From: an uncultured Clostridia bacterium
GTDB taxonomy: Bacteria; Bacillota; Clostridia; Oscillospirales; Acutalibacteraceae
NCBI GenBank assembly: GCA_944384815.1
Contig: CALWUW010000036.1
Location: forward strand, 1-64,000
Direction of reading: 5' to 3'
DNA: 64,000 bases
Shown: piece after piece, positions 8,890 to 17,952 of the stretch
How positions within the stretch are numbered: the first letter of the stretch is position 1
Layout: each line of letters starts with the position of its first letter
The notes under the pieces: model-generated
What the model was told of the DNA's origin: nothing
Database searches by the model: none
What the model saw: only the letters and a program-made list of their open reading frames with translations
Position numbers and translations under genes: made by a program

Positions 8890-9657
8890 TCAGCCCCGGT
8901 TCTGCTTTAAAAGCTCCCTGGCCAAAGCGTCGTAGGCTTCCGCGCCCCGGTTGTGTTTATCAAAATACTGAATGGGCATCCCGAAGCTGGGGGCTTCGCT
9001 GAGCCGCACCGTTCGGGGGATCACCGTAGAGAACACCTTCCGGGGGAAGTACTTTTTCACTTCTTCCACCACCTGCTGGGTCAGGTTCAGCCGACCGTCA
9101 TACATGGTCAGCAGCACCCCTTCAATGTCCAGCTGGGGGTTATACTGGCGCTTTACCCGGCGGACGGTATTCATCAGCTGGGAAAGTCCTTCCAGGGCAT
9201 AGTACTCACACTGAATAGGCACCAAAAGGGTATCCGCCGCCGTCAGAGCGTTGGTGGTCACCAGCCCCAGAGACGGGGGGCAGTCGATCAGCAGATACTG
9301 GTATTCCTCCCGCAAAGGCGCCAACGCTCCCCGGAGGATCTGGATTCGGTGCTCCAAAGAAGCCAGCTCGATTTCCGCCGCGGCCAGATCCATCCCCGAG
9401 GGAATCAGATCCAGGTTTTTATACTGGGTGTGCAGGATCACTTCCTTGGGGGTGACCATTCCCAAAAACATCTCGTAGGAAGTGGCTTTCACCTGCCGGC
9501 GGTCCACTCCCACGCCGCTGGAACTGTTCCCCTGGGGATCTACGTCCACCAAAAGCGTCTTTTTCCCCTGCAGCCCCAACCCGGCGGCTAAATTCACGGC
9601 GGTGGTGGTTTTTCCCACACCGCCTTTCTGGTTGGCAATGGCAATGATTTTCCCCAT
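8890..9657 (-). CDS. parA: Chromosome-partitioning ATPase ParA (Soj)
   Basis: ParA binds DNA as an ATP dimer and works with ParB in origin segregation; in Bacillus the homologue Soj also regulates DnaA. The 255-residue protein begins MGKIIAIANQKGGVGKTTTAVN, giving a deviant Walker A with the signature lysine (KGGVGKTT). Walker A' (LLVDVDPQGN) and Walker B (LLIDCPPSLG) follow. An ATG 27 nt upstream (9684) is possible, but the family start and an AGGGGACGAG element favour 9657. It lies next to parB with a parS-like palindrome about 190 bp upstream. Confidence 0.96.
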   Translation of the reverse strand: MGKIIAIANQKGGVGKTTTAVNLAAGLGLQGKKTLLVDVDPQGNSSSGVGVDRRQVKATSYEMFLGMVTPKEVILHTQYKNLDLIPSGMDLAAAEIELASLEHRIQILRGALAPLREEYQYLLIDCPPSLGLVTTNALTAADTLLVPIQCEYYALEGLSQLMNTVRRVKRQYNPQLDIEGVLLTMYDGRLNLTQQVVEEVKKYFPRKVFSTVIPRTVRLSEAPSFGMPIQYFDKHNRGAEAYDALARELLKQNRG

Positions 9658-9842
9658 TCTCTCGTCCCCTGTTTTCCGAATCAATGGTTCCCTTTTCGGA
9701 AATTTTCCATGAAGAAATTTTATCCAAAAGGGAATCTTTTGTTATTATACCATGGCTTTTCCGGAATATAAAGGGAAAATTCGAAAATGCAGGGAAAACC
9801 CCTGTATCTTTTGCGAAAAGTCCCGGAAAAAGCATTTAAAAA

Positions 9843-9858
9843 AGTTTCACGTGAAACT
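9843..9858. promoter_or_regulatory. parS-like centromere site upstream of parA
   Basis: AGTTTCACGTGAAACT is a perfect 16-bp palindrome containing the parS core GTTTCACGTGAAAC. It sits between noc and parA, close to the origin, which is the expected position for ParB loading. Confidence 0.85.
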
Positions 9859-9874
9859 TCTTAAGAACCGCAGG

Positions 9875-9916
9875 CCAAAGCAAAGAGCCCGGATCTCTCC
9901 GGGCCCTTTGCTTTGG
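9875..9916. repeat. Strong hairpin between noc and parA
   Basis: Arms CCAAAGCAAAGAGCCCGG and CCGGGCCCTTTGCTTTGG with a 6-nt loop form an 18-bp stem with one mismatch. There is no U run on either side, so it may be a weak terminator for noc (minus strand) or another structural element. Confidence 0.6.
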
Positions 9917-10254
9917 CATTGGGTATGCCATACAGGGAAAATGATAAGGGAATAAAACGGAGCTCTCCGGCTCCGGGCTTATAAACCAGTAAACAAATTC
10001 ATGGCTTCATTTTTCCGGCTTTATACTATGCAGGCCGGAAAGCCATTTGAAAATCTGCCCTCCGAATTTTGGGGCAAACACTAAACTTCGTCTTTCTCTC
10101 TCGGGGCTTTGATAAACAGGCTTTCTTAAAACCTGTAATTCTGTAATTCTGCTATCCTATACCCCCAATAACTCTGTACCCCAATAACTTTGCAAATCTG
10201 CAACCAGCAATCAACAATCAGCGATCTGTAAATCAGCAAATCTGCAAAAGCGGT
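9917..10254. repeat. Gap downstream of noc with degenerate short-unit tracts
   Basis: No gene is seen. From about 10128 to 10250 the sequence is made of recurring short words (CTGTAATT, CCCCAATAACT, AATCAGC, AATCTGC) with an approximate 8-9-bp rhythm, much less regular than the tract at 15194. Confidence 0.5.
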
Positions 10255-11301
10255 TCAGGAAATTGCCTTTTGGGGAGAAGCCGGGGAATACATGGAGGAG
10301 GGTTCCGGAGAAGTTTCCGCAAAACCGGCTTGTCCGGGAAGATTCCGGGAGGACTCCTTTTTCCGGCTGCTTTCTCTGCCTTCCCTGCCTTCCCTTTCCT
10401 CTCTGCCTTCCGGCGGTTTTCTCACAATTTCCGGAAGTTTTTGGATTTTTCCCTGGGTCTTGGGAATGCGGATCCGATATTCTATGTAGTTTTCGGTTTC
10501 TTCCTGCTGGCTTTCCGCCGGGATGCCGCTGCTGCGCATGGTGGTCACCGCATGGCGGATGGTATTGAAAAAGATTCGCACATCCCGGATAAGAACCGTT
10601 TTCCTGGGTTTCTCCGGACGAAGCTCCGCCTCCCGGTCCCGGAACAGATCCTGCTGGTTTTCTTCCGCCTGTTCGGTTTCTTCCTGCAAAAGAGCCAGAA
10701 CGTATTCTTCCGCCTGGGCTACAGTCATATCCTGCTGCAAAAAGGTCTCCATAGCTTCTTTTCGCTTTTCCCGGGTATCCAAACGGAGCAGGACCCGGGC
10801 GTGACGCTCGGTCAGTCCGTTTTCCAGAAGAAAGCTTCGTTCCTCCGGGGTAAACCGCAGCAGCCGCAGCTTATTGGCAACGTAAGACTGGCTTTTCCCC
10901 AAACGCTGGGCCGCTTCCTCCTGGGTCACGTTCCACTGGGCCAGAATTCGGGCGATGCCCTCCGCCTCCTCAAAAGGATTCAGGTCCTGCCGCTGGAGGT
11001 TTTCCGTCATAGCCAGAACGGCGCTTTCCTGATCCGTGCAGGAAAACAAAAAGCAAGGGATCTTTTCCAGCCCCACCTTCTGGGAAGCCCGCCACCGCCG
11101 TTCCCCGGCCACCAGCTCCCACCGGGAGCCGTTTCGCCGCACGGTGATCGGCTGCAGTAGGCCGTTTTTCTGAATGCTTTGCACCAAAGCCTCCATCTCT
11201 TCCGGCGGAAAATACTTCCGGGGCTGGGAGGGATTGGGAATGATCTCCTCCGGTGAAAGCCATAAAAGTTTTTGTTTTTCTCCTTTTCCCAGTCCTAACA
11301 T
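10255..11301 (-). CDS. noc: Noc-like nucleoid occlusion protein (ParB paralogue)
   Basis: Noc is a CTP-dependent ParB relative that binds NBS sites and keeps the division machinery off the nucleoid. The 348-residue protein has the ParB N-domain (GERRWRASQKVG; ENLQRQDLNPFEEA) and helix-turn-helix LGKSQSYVANKLRLLRF. It carries Gln and Lys where ParB has Arg and Ala, the pattern reported to switch specificity from parS to NBS. It lies in the usual place between rsmG and parA. ATG 11301 has AAAGGAC upstream; an in-frame ATG at 11358 is the alternative. The C-terminal 55 or so residues are a low-complexity R/E/G/S/P tail encoded by a CCTTCC-rich tract. The N-terminal amphipathic membrane helix of Bacillus Noc is not obvious. 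Confidence 0.85.
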   Translation of the reverse strand: MLGLGKGEKQKLLWLSPEEIIPNPSQPRKYFPPEEMEALVQSIQKNGLLQPITVRRNGSRWELVAGERRWRASQKVGLEKIPCFLFSCTDQESAVLAMTENLQRQDLNPFEEAEGIARILAQWNVTQEEAAQRLGKSQSYVANKLRLLRFTPEERSFLLENGLTERHARVLLRLDTREKRKEAMETFLQQDMTVAQAEEYVLALLQEETEQAEENQQDLFRDREAELRPEKPRKTVLIRDVRIFFNTIRHAVTTMRSSGIPAESQQEETENYIEYRIRIPKTQGKIQKLPEIVRKPPEGREEREGREGRESSRKKESSRNLPGQAGFAETSPEPSSMYSPASPQKAIS

Positions 11302-12136
11302 TTTGTCCTTTTCCCCCTTTTCCCGTATTTTGGATGTTTCCCTGTTTTCTCCTTGCAAATCGCAGAGAAATCCTTTGGAAAACTTTCCACTGTATTTCCT
11401 TTGTTTGTGGAAAACCCGGCGATTTCTTGTTCTCTATGTTGGCTGGCCTTTTGCCTGTTACCTGTTTTCCTGTTTCCTGCTGCTTGCCGTAAGGCTTTCG
11501 TCTTTTTCAAACCCTTTGGGGCCGGGCATCCTGAGAGCTTGTCCTTTTTCGGCTGGCGCCTTATGTTCTCCCCCTGGATTTGATCTCTTTCTGCTTTACA
11601 TCCTACCACAGGAAAAGGAAAAGTTCTGTCGGTTTTCCGCCGGGGAAAACCGGAACGTTTTGAAGGATTTCCGTCCTTTTTCCGGGAGCCGGGCGTTTTC
11701 CGTCGATTTTCCGGATTTCTTTTTCGGTTTTCCGGGCTTTTCCGCAAAAAAAAAACAGCACCGGGAACCAAGGAACCAGGGAACCGGCGTTCCAAGCAAA
11801 CACACACCTACACACCCTTACACCTGTACACCTACAAACCCACACATTGTGTGTTCATTTGCTTGCTTTTCCAATGCTGCTGAATGAACCTTGTAAAACT
11901 TTAAAAGTAAAAGGCAAAAGTACAAAAGCACAAAAAAACAGCAAAGCAGCAAGCAACCTTCACCGGAGGACTTTTCCCCGCCGGCATGTCTTGTTGCTTG
12001 CTGCTTATATCTTTCCGCTTTTACTTTTACTGGGCTGCTTGCCTTCCGCTCTCCGCTTTTCCAGACGGCGCTGCATGTACGGACTTACGCCGTGCACCCC
12101 ATACACCATACACAGAGCAGGAGATTTCTCCGCCAA
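11302..12136. repeat. 835-bp gap between rsmG and noc with octamer tracts
   Basis: I see no credible gene on either strand; open frames here are low-complexity. 11802-11841 is a clear 8-bp array (ACACACCT, ACACACCC, TTACACCT, GTACACCT, ACAAACCC). 11765-11785 repeats GGAACCAA-type units. 11905-11965 repeats A-rich 8-mers (AAGTACAA, AAGCACAA and similar). The noc promoter should lie at the left end, but I cannot place it. Confidence 0.6.
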
Positions 12137-13030
12137 TTACAAAGGTTTCTTCTTTATTTTGGCAGTGGGCCTGGGATAAACGGAAGATAGCGGCTTCACC
12201 CGCCGGATCCCCGCCAAAACCCGCTGATCGCCCCCGGGCAACGTGTATTCCTGAAGCACTTCCAAAGCGCCTCCCAGCTGCCCTAAAGCGCCCCGGGCCT
12301 GTTCCAGCTCTTCTTTGATCCCCGGGCCCTTCAGCGCCAGGAACCATCCCCCTTCTTTCACAAAGGGCAGGCAGTATTCCGCCAAAAGATTCATAGGAGC
12401 CACCGCCCGTGCTGTGGCGAAATCAAATCCGCAGCGCAGAGAAGGCATCCTTCCTCCTTCTTCCGCCCGGGCGTGGACCAGATCCACCGTCAGCTCCAGC
12501 TCTTTGGCCACTTCCCCTAAAAAGGTCAGGCGTTTCTGCAGGCTGTCCAAAAGGGTCACCTGCAGATCCGGGCAAAGGATCTTCAGCACCAAACCGGGGA
12601 ACCCGGCGCCTGTGCCCACATCAATCAGGCGTTTTCCGGAAAACTCTGATAGAATCCCTTCACCGGAAATTTCCGCCGCCTGTTTTCCCTTCCCTAACAT
12701 ACCCAACACTAACAGGCACTGCTGCAGCAGAAGCCCACTATCCAAAAAATGCTTTACCGCCACCTGCTCCGGCTCTGTAATGGCCGTAAGGTTCATTTTC
12801 TGGTTCCACTGGATCAGCAGCTCCATATACCGCTGAAGCTGGTCCGCCTGCTTTGGAGTGCAGGGAATGCCTGCTTCCGAAAACAAGGTATTCAGCAAGG
12901 GACGAATGTCCGAAACAGCTTCCCGGGGTTCTTCCGGATCGTTCCGGGAAAAATTCTCCTTCCGGTCCCTTTCCGGAAGGCTTTCCTGGGGCTTTTTGCC
13001 GGATAAAGCTTTATCTGCCGTCTGTTTCAA
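12137..13030 (-). CDS. rsmG: 16S rRNA (guanine-527 N7)-methyltransferase RsmG
   Basis: RsmG methylates G527 of 16S rRNA using SAM. The 297-residue protein carries the SAM-binding motif DVGTGAGFPGLVLK, then VTLLDSLQKRLTFL and the conserved TARAVAPMNLLAEYCLP. The start is a TTG at 13030 with AAAGGAG 8 nt upstream, inside the 3' end of mnmG (20-bp overlap), so the two are translationally coupled. The first 45 or so residues (charged, P/E-rich) extend beyond usual homologues, and an internal start is possible. Confidence 0.92.
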   Translation of the reverse strand: MKQTADKALSGKKPQESLPERDRKENFSRNDPEEPREAVSDIRPLLNTLFSEAGIPCTPKQADQLQRYMELLIQWNQKMNLTAITEPEQVAVKHFLDSGLLLQQCLLVLGMLGKGKQAAEISGEGILSEFSGKRLIDVGTGAGFPGLVLKILCPDLQVTLLDSLQKRLTFLGEVAKELELTVDLVHARAEEGGRMPSLRCGFDFATARAVAPMNLLAEYCLPFVKEGGWFLALKGPGIKEELEQARGALGQLGGALEVLQEYTLPGGDQRVLAGIRRVKPLSSVYPRPTAKIKKKPL

Positions 13031-14993
13031 CTCCGCCTCTCCTTTCCGCTTCTGCTTCTGTTTCTGCTTTCGTATGGCTCCGGGGATCCGGTGTTTCCTT
13101 CTCCACTCCCGGATGCAGCGGCTCTCCCGCTTTTTTCGCCAGCCAAATCAAAAGCACGCTAACATCCGCCGGGCTGACCCCGCTGATCCGGGATGCCTGC
13201 CCTACGTTTTCCGGGCGAATCCGGTTCAGCTTTTCCTGGGCTTCCGCCCGGAGGCCTACGATTGCCATGTAATCCATGTCCACAGGAAGGACTTTCTTTT
13301 CCAGCCGGCGCATTTCCGCAATGTCCGCCTTTTGCCGGCGAATATAGCCTTCGTATTTCAGCTCGATCTCCACATTCTCAAAAACCGCTTCCGGCAGATC
13401 GGGACGCTGGGGATCAAAAGGCGCCAGCACCTTGTAATTCATCTCCGGCCTGCGGAGAAGATCCGCCAGCCTGACTCCGGAAGACAAGGGAGATGTTCCA
13501 CGTGAAACCAAAAGGGCGTTCAGCTCTTCCGTGGGAGAAAGCACGGTTTTCATCACCCTCTGCCGTTCCTCCTCTTTCTGGGCTTGCTTCCGGGAGAACT
13601 TTTCCCACCGCTCCGGGGAGATCAGCCCCAATTCCCAGCCCATAGGCGTCAGACGCTCATCCGCGTTGTCCTGGCGAAGCACCAGACGGTATTCGCTGCG
13701 GGAGGTCATCATCCGGTAGGGATCCGTTACCCCCTTGGTAATCAGATCGTCCACCAAAGTGCCGATATAGGAGCTGGCCCGATCCAGCAAAAAGGGAGAT
13801 TTCCCCTGCACCTTTCTGGCGGCGTTAATTCCCGCCAGAAGGCCCTGGGCCGCGGCCTCCTCATAGCCGGAACTTCCGTTGAACTGGCCGGCGCCGTAAA
13901 GCCCCGGCAGATCCCGGAATTCCAGAGTACTATCCATTTGGGTGGGATCCACGCAGTCGTACTCAATGGCGTAAGCGGAGCGAAGGATCTGCACCTTTTC
14001 CAAACCGGGAATGGAATGATAAAAGGCGATCTGCACATCTTCCGGCAAACTGCTGCTCATCCCCTGGAGGTACATCTCCTCCGTATCCCGGCCGCAGGGC
14101 TCGATAAACAGCTGATGCCGGGGTTTATCGGAAAAGCGCACAATCTTATCCTCAATGCTGGGGCAGTACCGTGGCCCCACTCCCTCGATCTTTCCCCCGT
14201 ACAAAGGAGAACGATGGATATTTTCCAGAATGATCCGCTTGGTTTCCTCGTTGGTCCAGCTGATATAGCAAGGCTCCGTGTTTTCCAGAGGGAAATCCGT
14301 ATCGTAAGAAAAAGGAACAATGGGCTCGTCTCCCTTTTGTTCTTCCAAACCGTCAAAGCAAATGCTGGAACGAAGCACCCGGGCCGGGGTCCCGGTTTTG
14401 AACCGGCGCAGCCGCAGCCCCAGTTTTTTCAAAGGCTCCGTAAGGAAAGCCGCCGGGAACAAGCCGTCCGGTCCGCTTTCGTAAGACACATCCCCCACGT
14501 AGATCCGTCCGCCCAGGAAGGTCCCCGTGGCCAAAATCACTGCTTTGCACACATACTGGGCTTCCAGACGGGTGGTCAAAAGCCAGGAGCCGTCCTCCTG
14601 CCGGGAAAGATCCGTCACTTCCGCCTGCTTCAGCTGCAGGTTGGGCTGGGTTTCCAGCTTATGCTTCATGATCTTGGAATACTCCCGGCGGTCGATCTGG
14701 GCCCGAAGGGAATGCACCGCCGGTCCCTTTCCCAAATTCAGCATCCGGCTTTGCAGAGTGCAGGCGTCCGCCGTGCGGCCCATCTCTCCGCCTAACGCGT
14801 CGATCTCCCGCACCAAATGACCTTTGGCCGTTCCTCCAATGGAAGGGTTACAAGGGCAGTTGCCCACGGCGTCCAGGTTAATGGTGAACACCGCCGTGCT
14901 GCATCCCAGCCGGGCGCTGGCCAAAGCCGCCTCAATCCCTGCGTGCCCGGCGCCGATCACCGCCACGTCAAAATTTCCCCCGAAGTATTTCAT
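13011..14993 (-). CDS. mnmG: tRNA U34 carboxymethylaminomethyl modification enzyme MnmG (GidA)
   Basis: MnmG, with MnmE, installs the cmnm5 group on wobble uridine of several tRNAs using FAD and methylene-THF. The 660-residue protein starts with the FAD-binding VAVIGAGHAGIEAALASARLG and contains the GidA signatures GPRYCPSIEDK and GQFNGSSGYEEAAAQG. Two conserved cysteines occur in the NCPCNPSIGG segment. The extreme C-terminus (SHTKAETEAEAERRGG) is low-complexity and encoded by TTCTGC-type 6-bp repeats, so it is probably a dispensable tail. A parS-like site lies within the gene at 13494. Confidence 0.97.
   Translation of the reverse strand: MKYFGGNFDVAVIGAGHAGIEAALASARLGCSTAVFTINLDAVGNCPCNPSIGGTAKGHLVREIDALGGEMGRTADACTLQSRMLNLGKGPAVHSLRAQIDRREYSKIMKHKLETQPNLQLKQAEVTDLSRQEDGSWLLTTRLEAQYVCKAVILATGTFLGGRIYVGDVSYESGPDGLFPAAFLTEPLKKLGLRLRRFKTGTPARVLRSSICFDGLEEQKGDEPIVPFSYDTDFPLENTEPCYISWTNEETKRIILENIHRSPLYGGKIEGVGPRYCPSIEDKIVRFSDKPRHQLFIEPCGRDTEEMYLQGMSSSLPEDVQIAFYHSIPGLEKVQILRSAYAIEYDCVDPTQMDSTLEFRDLPGLYGAGQFNGSSGYEEAAAQGLLAGINAARKVQGKSPFLLDRASSYIGTLVDDLITKGVTDPYRMMTSRSEYRLVLRQDNADERLTPMGWELGLISPERWEKFSRKQAQKEEERQRVMKTVLSPTEELNALLVSRGTSPLSSGVRLADLLRRPEMNYKVLAPFDPQRPDLPEAVFENVEIELKYEGYIRRQKADIAEMRRLEKKVLPVDMDYMAIVGLRAEAQEKLNRIRPENVGQASRISGVSPADVSVLLIWLAKKAGEPLHPGVEKETPDPRSHTKAETEAEAERRGGVETDGR
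13494..13509. promoter_or_regulatory. parS-like site inside mnmG
   Basis: TGTTCCACGTGAAACC matches the Bacillus parS consensus TGTTCCACGTGAAACA at 15 of 16 positions. Origin-proximal parS sites within genes are common in Firmicutes. Confidence 0.82.
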
Positions 14994-15345
14994 TCCCTGT
15001 CCCTGCTTCCTTCCTTTTTCTAAATCCTGTGCTCTTGTGTTTTTGTTTTCTTGTTCTTACGTTCTGTCTTTTCTGTCTTTCTGGTTTCCTTCCGGTTCTT
15101 ATCCGGCTATCCGCTCTCATCCGGTTTTCCACAAAGAATTGTAATTTTGTGGAAAACGTGCCACCCCTGTTTCCGATCTATACGCGCCGCGTCCATACGG
15201 CCATACGACCATGCGCTCATGCAGTCATGCGACTATACGGCTACATGGCTATACGACTATACGGCTATGGGCTACGGCGGATTTTACTTTAAAAGCCTTC
15301 CTGATCCCCCGGATTCCCATATTCCCGGTATTTTCTTTATTTCCT
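14994..15345. repeat. mnmE-mnmG gap with a 9-copy octamer array
   Basis: No gene. 15194-15265 is nine consecutive 8-bp units of the form YATRCGRC (CATACGGC, CATACGAC, CATGCGCT, CATGCAGT, CATGCGAC, TATACGGC, TACATGGC, TATACGAC, TATACGGC). The flanks are C/T-rich. No clear terminator or promoter. Confidence 0.8.
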
Positions 15346-16788
15346 TTATTTACCAACGCAGAACCGGGAAAACACCTGCTCCACCACCGCTTGGGAGGCC
15401 CGTTCCCCGGTAAGTTCCAGCAAAGCGGAAACCGCTCCTTCCAGGGAAACCGTTACCGCGTCCAGGGTCATGCCCATGGAAAGAGCGTCCCGGGCTTCTT
15501 TGATGCAAATTTCCGCTTTCCGGGCCGCGTCTCTTTGCCGCTGGGTAAACAGCATACCCTCCTGGGGATCCAAATCCCCGGTGCGCAGCAACCCGGTCAC
15601 CGACTGGGAAAGCTCCTTGAGGCCCTGGCCTGCCAAAGCAGAAATATATACGATTTGTTTAAAATTATCTTTTATATACTGATCGTCAATTTTAGATTCC
15701 AGATCGCTTTTGTTGATTACAGCCACTGCCGGCACATCCCGGCAGGCTTCCACCAGCTCCCGATCCTCCTGATTCAGCGGCAGGGAAGAATCAAACACCG
15801 CCAGGATCAGCCCTGCGGTGCGCAGACGCTGCCGGGCCTTCTCCACGCCGATGGACTCCACCGGGTCCTCTGTAAACCGCAATCCGGCGGTGTCCGCCAG
15901 GCGCAGGGGGATCTCCCCTAAAAGCACAGTTTCCTCCACAATGTCCCGGGTAGTGCCGGGAATCTCGGTGACAATGGAGCGCTGGCAGCCGGAAAGAAGA
16001 TTCATCAGGGTGGATTTTCCCGCATTGGGCCGCCCGGCGATCACCGTCTCCACCCCTTCCCGCAGGATCTTACCGGTTTCAAAGGAATCCAAAAGCTCCT
16101 GCACCTGCAGTTCCGCTTTTTCCACGGAAGCGGCAAGGTTCTTTGTATCCACCGCCGGAATTTCCTCCTCGGGATAATCCGCCCAGGCGTCCAAATGGGC
16201 GCAAAGGCCCAAAAGCTCTTCCCGAAGCCCCCGAATCTTTTTTTCCAAGGCGCCGTCCCGCCCGGCCAAAGCCGCCCGGGCAGCCTGCTTGCCTTTGGCG
16301 GAGATCAGCTCCATAACGGATTCCGCCTCCGTCAGGCCCATTTTCCCGTTGAGGAAGGCCCGCCGGGTAAATTCTCCCGGGCCGGCAGGGGAAGCCCCTG
16401 CATCCAGCACCGCCTGCAGCAGCTGCCGCAAAAGATACAGCCCCCCATGGCAGGAAAGCTCCGCCACGTCCTCCCCGGTAAAGCTGGCTGGCGCCCGATA
16501 CACAAACGCCAGGGCTTCATCCAGATCTTCCTGCTCTTCCGGCCCCGGGCCTTCCTCTATGGGGGTATGCACCCGGCCGTAAAGCATGGTATATCCCTTC
16601 TGGTCTTTCAGAAGCTTTCCGCTTTTAGCGGTAAACACCCGGTCCGCTACTTCCAGGGCTTTAGGGCCGGAGATCCGCACGATCCCGATGCCTCCCGGCG
16701 CCTGGGCCGTAGAAATGGCCGCCACAGTGGAACCGGAGACTTCCCCGGTTTCCCGGCGGATCTCCCGCCCCTGCTCTCTGCTTTCCAT
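15346..16788 (-). CDS. mnmE: tRNA modification GTPase MnmE (TrmE)
   Basis: MnmE is the GTPase partner of MnmG. The 480-residue protein has an N-terminal THF-binding domain (STAQAPGGIGIVRISG; HGGLYLLRQLL), a helical domain, an inserted G domain with GRPNAGKSTLMN, DTAGLR and NKSD, and the obligatory C-terminal CVGK. I choose ATG 16788 because AAAGGAG precedes it; the upstream in-frame ATG at 16872 would add low-similarity residues. A terminator separates it from khpB upstream, so mnmE probably has its own promoter or depends on readthrough. Confidence 0.97.
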   Translation of the reverse strand: MESREQGREIRRETGEVSGSTVAAISTAQAPGGIGIVRISGPKALEVADRVFTAKSGKLLKDQKGYTMLYGRVHTPIEEGPGPEEQEDLDEALAFVYRAPASFTGEDVAELSCHGGLYLLRQLLQAVLDAGASPAGPGEFTRRAFLNGKMGLTEAESVMELISAKGKQAARAALAGRDGALEKKIRGLREELLGLCAHLDAWADYPEEEIPAVDTKNLAASVEKAELQVQELLDSFETGKILREGVETVIAGRPNAGKSTLMNLLSGCQRSIVTEIPGTTRDIVEETVLLGEIPLRLADTAGLRFTEDPVESIGVEKARQRLRTAGLILAVFDSSLPLNQEDRELVEACRDVPAVAVINKSDLESKIDDQYIKDNFKQIVYISALAGQGLKELSQSVTGLLRTGDLDPQEGMLFTQRQRDAARKAEICIKEARDALSMGMTLDAVTVSLEGAVSALLELTGERASQAVVEQVFSRFCVGK

Positions 16789-16929
16789 GGTTCTTTCTCC
16801 TTTCCCGCCGTCTCTCTGCCGTCTTATCCGTATACACAGCCTGCTGCAGCTGCAGAACCGCCAACAAAACAATCAGCAAACTGCCGGCAAACTGTCAGAA
16901 TACCGTCAGCAAACAGGCCTTACAGAAAA

Positions 16930-16953
16930 AAGGCGGTTCCATCGAACCGCCTT
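16930..16953 (-). terminator. Terminator after khpB
   Basis: Stem AAGGCGGTTC/GAACCGCCTT with a 4-nt loop, followed on the minus strand by TTTTTTCTG. It starts 7 bp beyond the khpB stop. Confidence 0.88.
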
Positions 16954-16959
16954 CTCTTT

Positions 16960-17799
16960 TCAGTTCCTCTTTACGTCGATTCTTCCGTAAAGCGCGCCCT
17001 TGATCTCCTGCCGGGGCGCAACGTTCTCTTTGGGGGCCTCCGGCTTTTCCAAAGGTTCCCGACGGGAAGCGTACTCTCCCGAAGAACGGTCCGGACGGCG
17101 GGAACGGTTTCCTTTAAAGTTCCGGTCCCCTCTGCCGTAACGGCCGGAAGACTCCCGGCGCTGGGGGCGTTCCCCATCCACAGGGCCAATCACCACATGG
17201 CGTCCGGTATCTTCTCCCTCACTCCAGGACTTGGCGCCTTCCACTTCCTGCACCGCGGTGTGAATGATCCGCCGCTCATAGGGATTCATAGGCTCCAAAG
17301 AAACGTTCCGGCCGGTGCGCACCGCTTTGGCCGCCATTTTCCGACCCAGAATATCCAGGGTATCTTTCCGTTTCTCCCGGTAATTTCCAATATCCAGGGT
17401 GATCCGGTAATAGGAATTTTCCACGTGGTTGGATACCAACCCGGCCAGATACTGCAAAGCGTCCAGGGTCTCCCCTCTATGGCCGATAACAAATCCAATG
17501 TCCTCTCCGGAAATGGTGATCACCGCGGAGCTTTCTTCCTCTTCCACGGAAAATTCCGGATTCTCCACGCCCATATAGGAAAGGATCTCCTTCAGGTACG
17601 CGGCGGCCGCCTGAGCCGGACTGGTTTTGATAAACGCCCGCACCTTGGCCGGACTTCCTCCGAACAAACCGAATTTCTTCTTTTCCGGCAGCTCCAGCAC
17701 CTCAAATTCCGCTTCGTAGGATTCCACTCCCAGCTCCCGGCAAGCGGCTTCCTTGGCCAGCTCCACAGTCTCTCCCGTGGCGATTGCTTCTTTTATCAT
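16960..17799 (-). CDS. khpB: RNA-binding protein KhpB/Jag (SpoIIIJ-associated)
   Basis: KhpB binds RNA with its partner KhpA and affects cell elongation and division in Firmicutes. The 279-residue protein has an N-terminal Jag domain (ELAKEAACRELGV; KKFGLFGGSPAKVRAF), a KH domain with IGHRGETLDALQYL and an R3H domain with MNPYERRIIHTAVQ. An Arg/Gly/Ser-rich tail of about 80 residues then probably adds RNA affinity. ATG 17799 has a perfect AGGAGG 9 nt upstream; the longer frame from 17907 is unlikely. It directly follows yidC, as in most Firmicutes. Confidence 0.95.
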   Translation of the reverse strand: MIKEAIATGETVELAKEAACRELGVESYEAEFEVLELPEKKKFGLFGGSPAKVRAFIKTSPAQAAAAYLKEILSYMGVENPEFSVEEEESSAVITISGEDIGFVIGHRGETLDALQYLAGLVSNHVENSYYRITLDIGNYREKRKDTLDILGRKMAAKAVRTGRNVSLEPMNPYERRIIHTAVQEVEGAKSWSEGEDTGRHVVIGPVDGERPQRRESSGRYGRGDRNFKGNRSRRPDRSSGEYASRREPLEKPEAPKENVAPRQEIKGALYGRIDVKRN

Positions 17800-17952
17800 A
17801 GCGGATACCTCCTGATAAAGGCTTCCTTTCCTATGGGAAAAGAACCTTTTTAAACTCTGTATTCCATGGCAGAAGGCACATCCGCGCCTTGCTGCAAAAA
17901 TCCTCAAGCTGCTGTTTCCCGTTTATTTCGCCGGGCCCGGCTGTTTCCGGGA

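Noticed and set aside
11295..11807. 170-codon minus-strand frame upstream of noc
   Set aside because: Composition is low-complexity Arg/Lys/Pro-rich repeat translation with no RBS or similarity; treated as intergenic.
15194..15265. CRISPR array
   Set aside because: Units are only 8 bp, degenerate and without spacers; no cas genes are present.
17426..17441. Possible third parS site (TTTTCCACGTGGTTGG) in khpB
   Set aside because: The right half fails the consensus at five positions, so ParB binding is unlikely.
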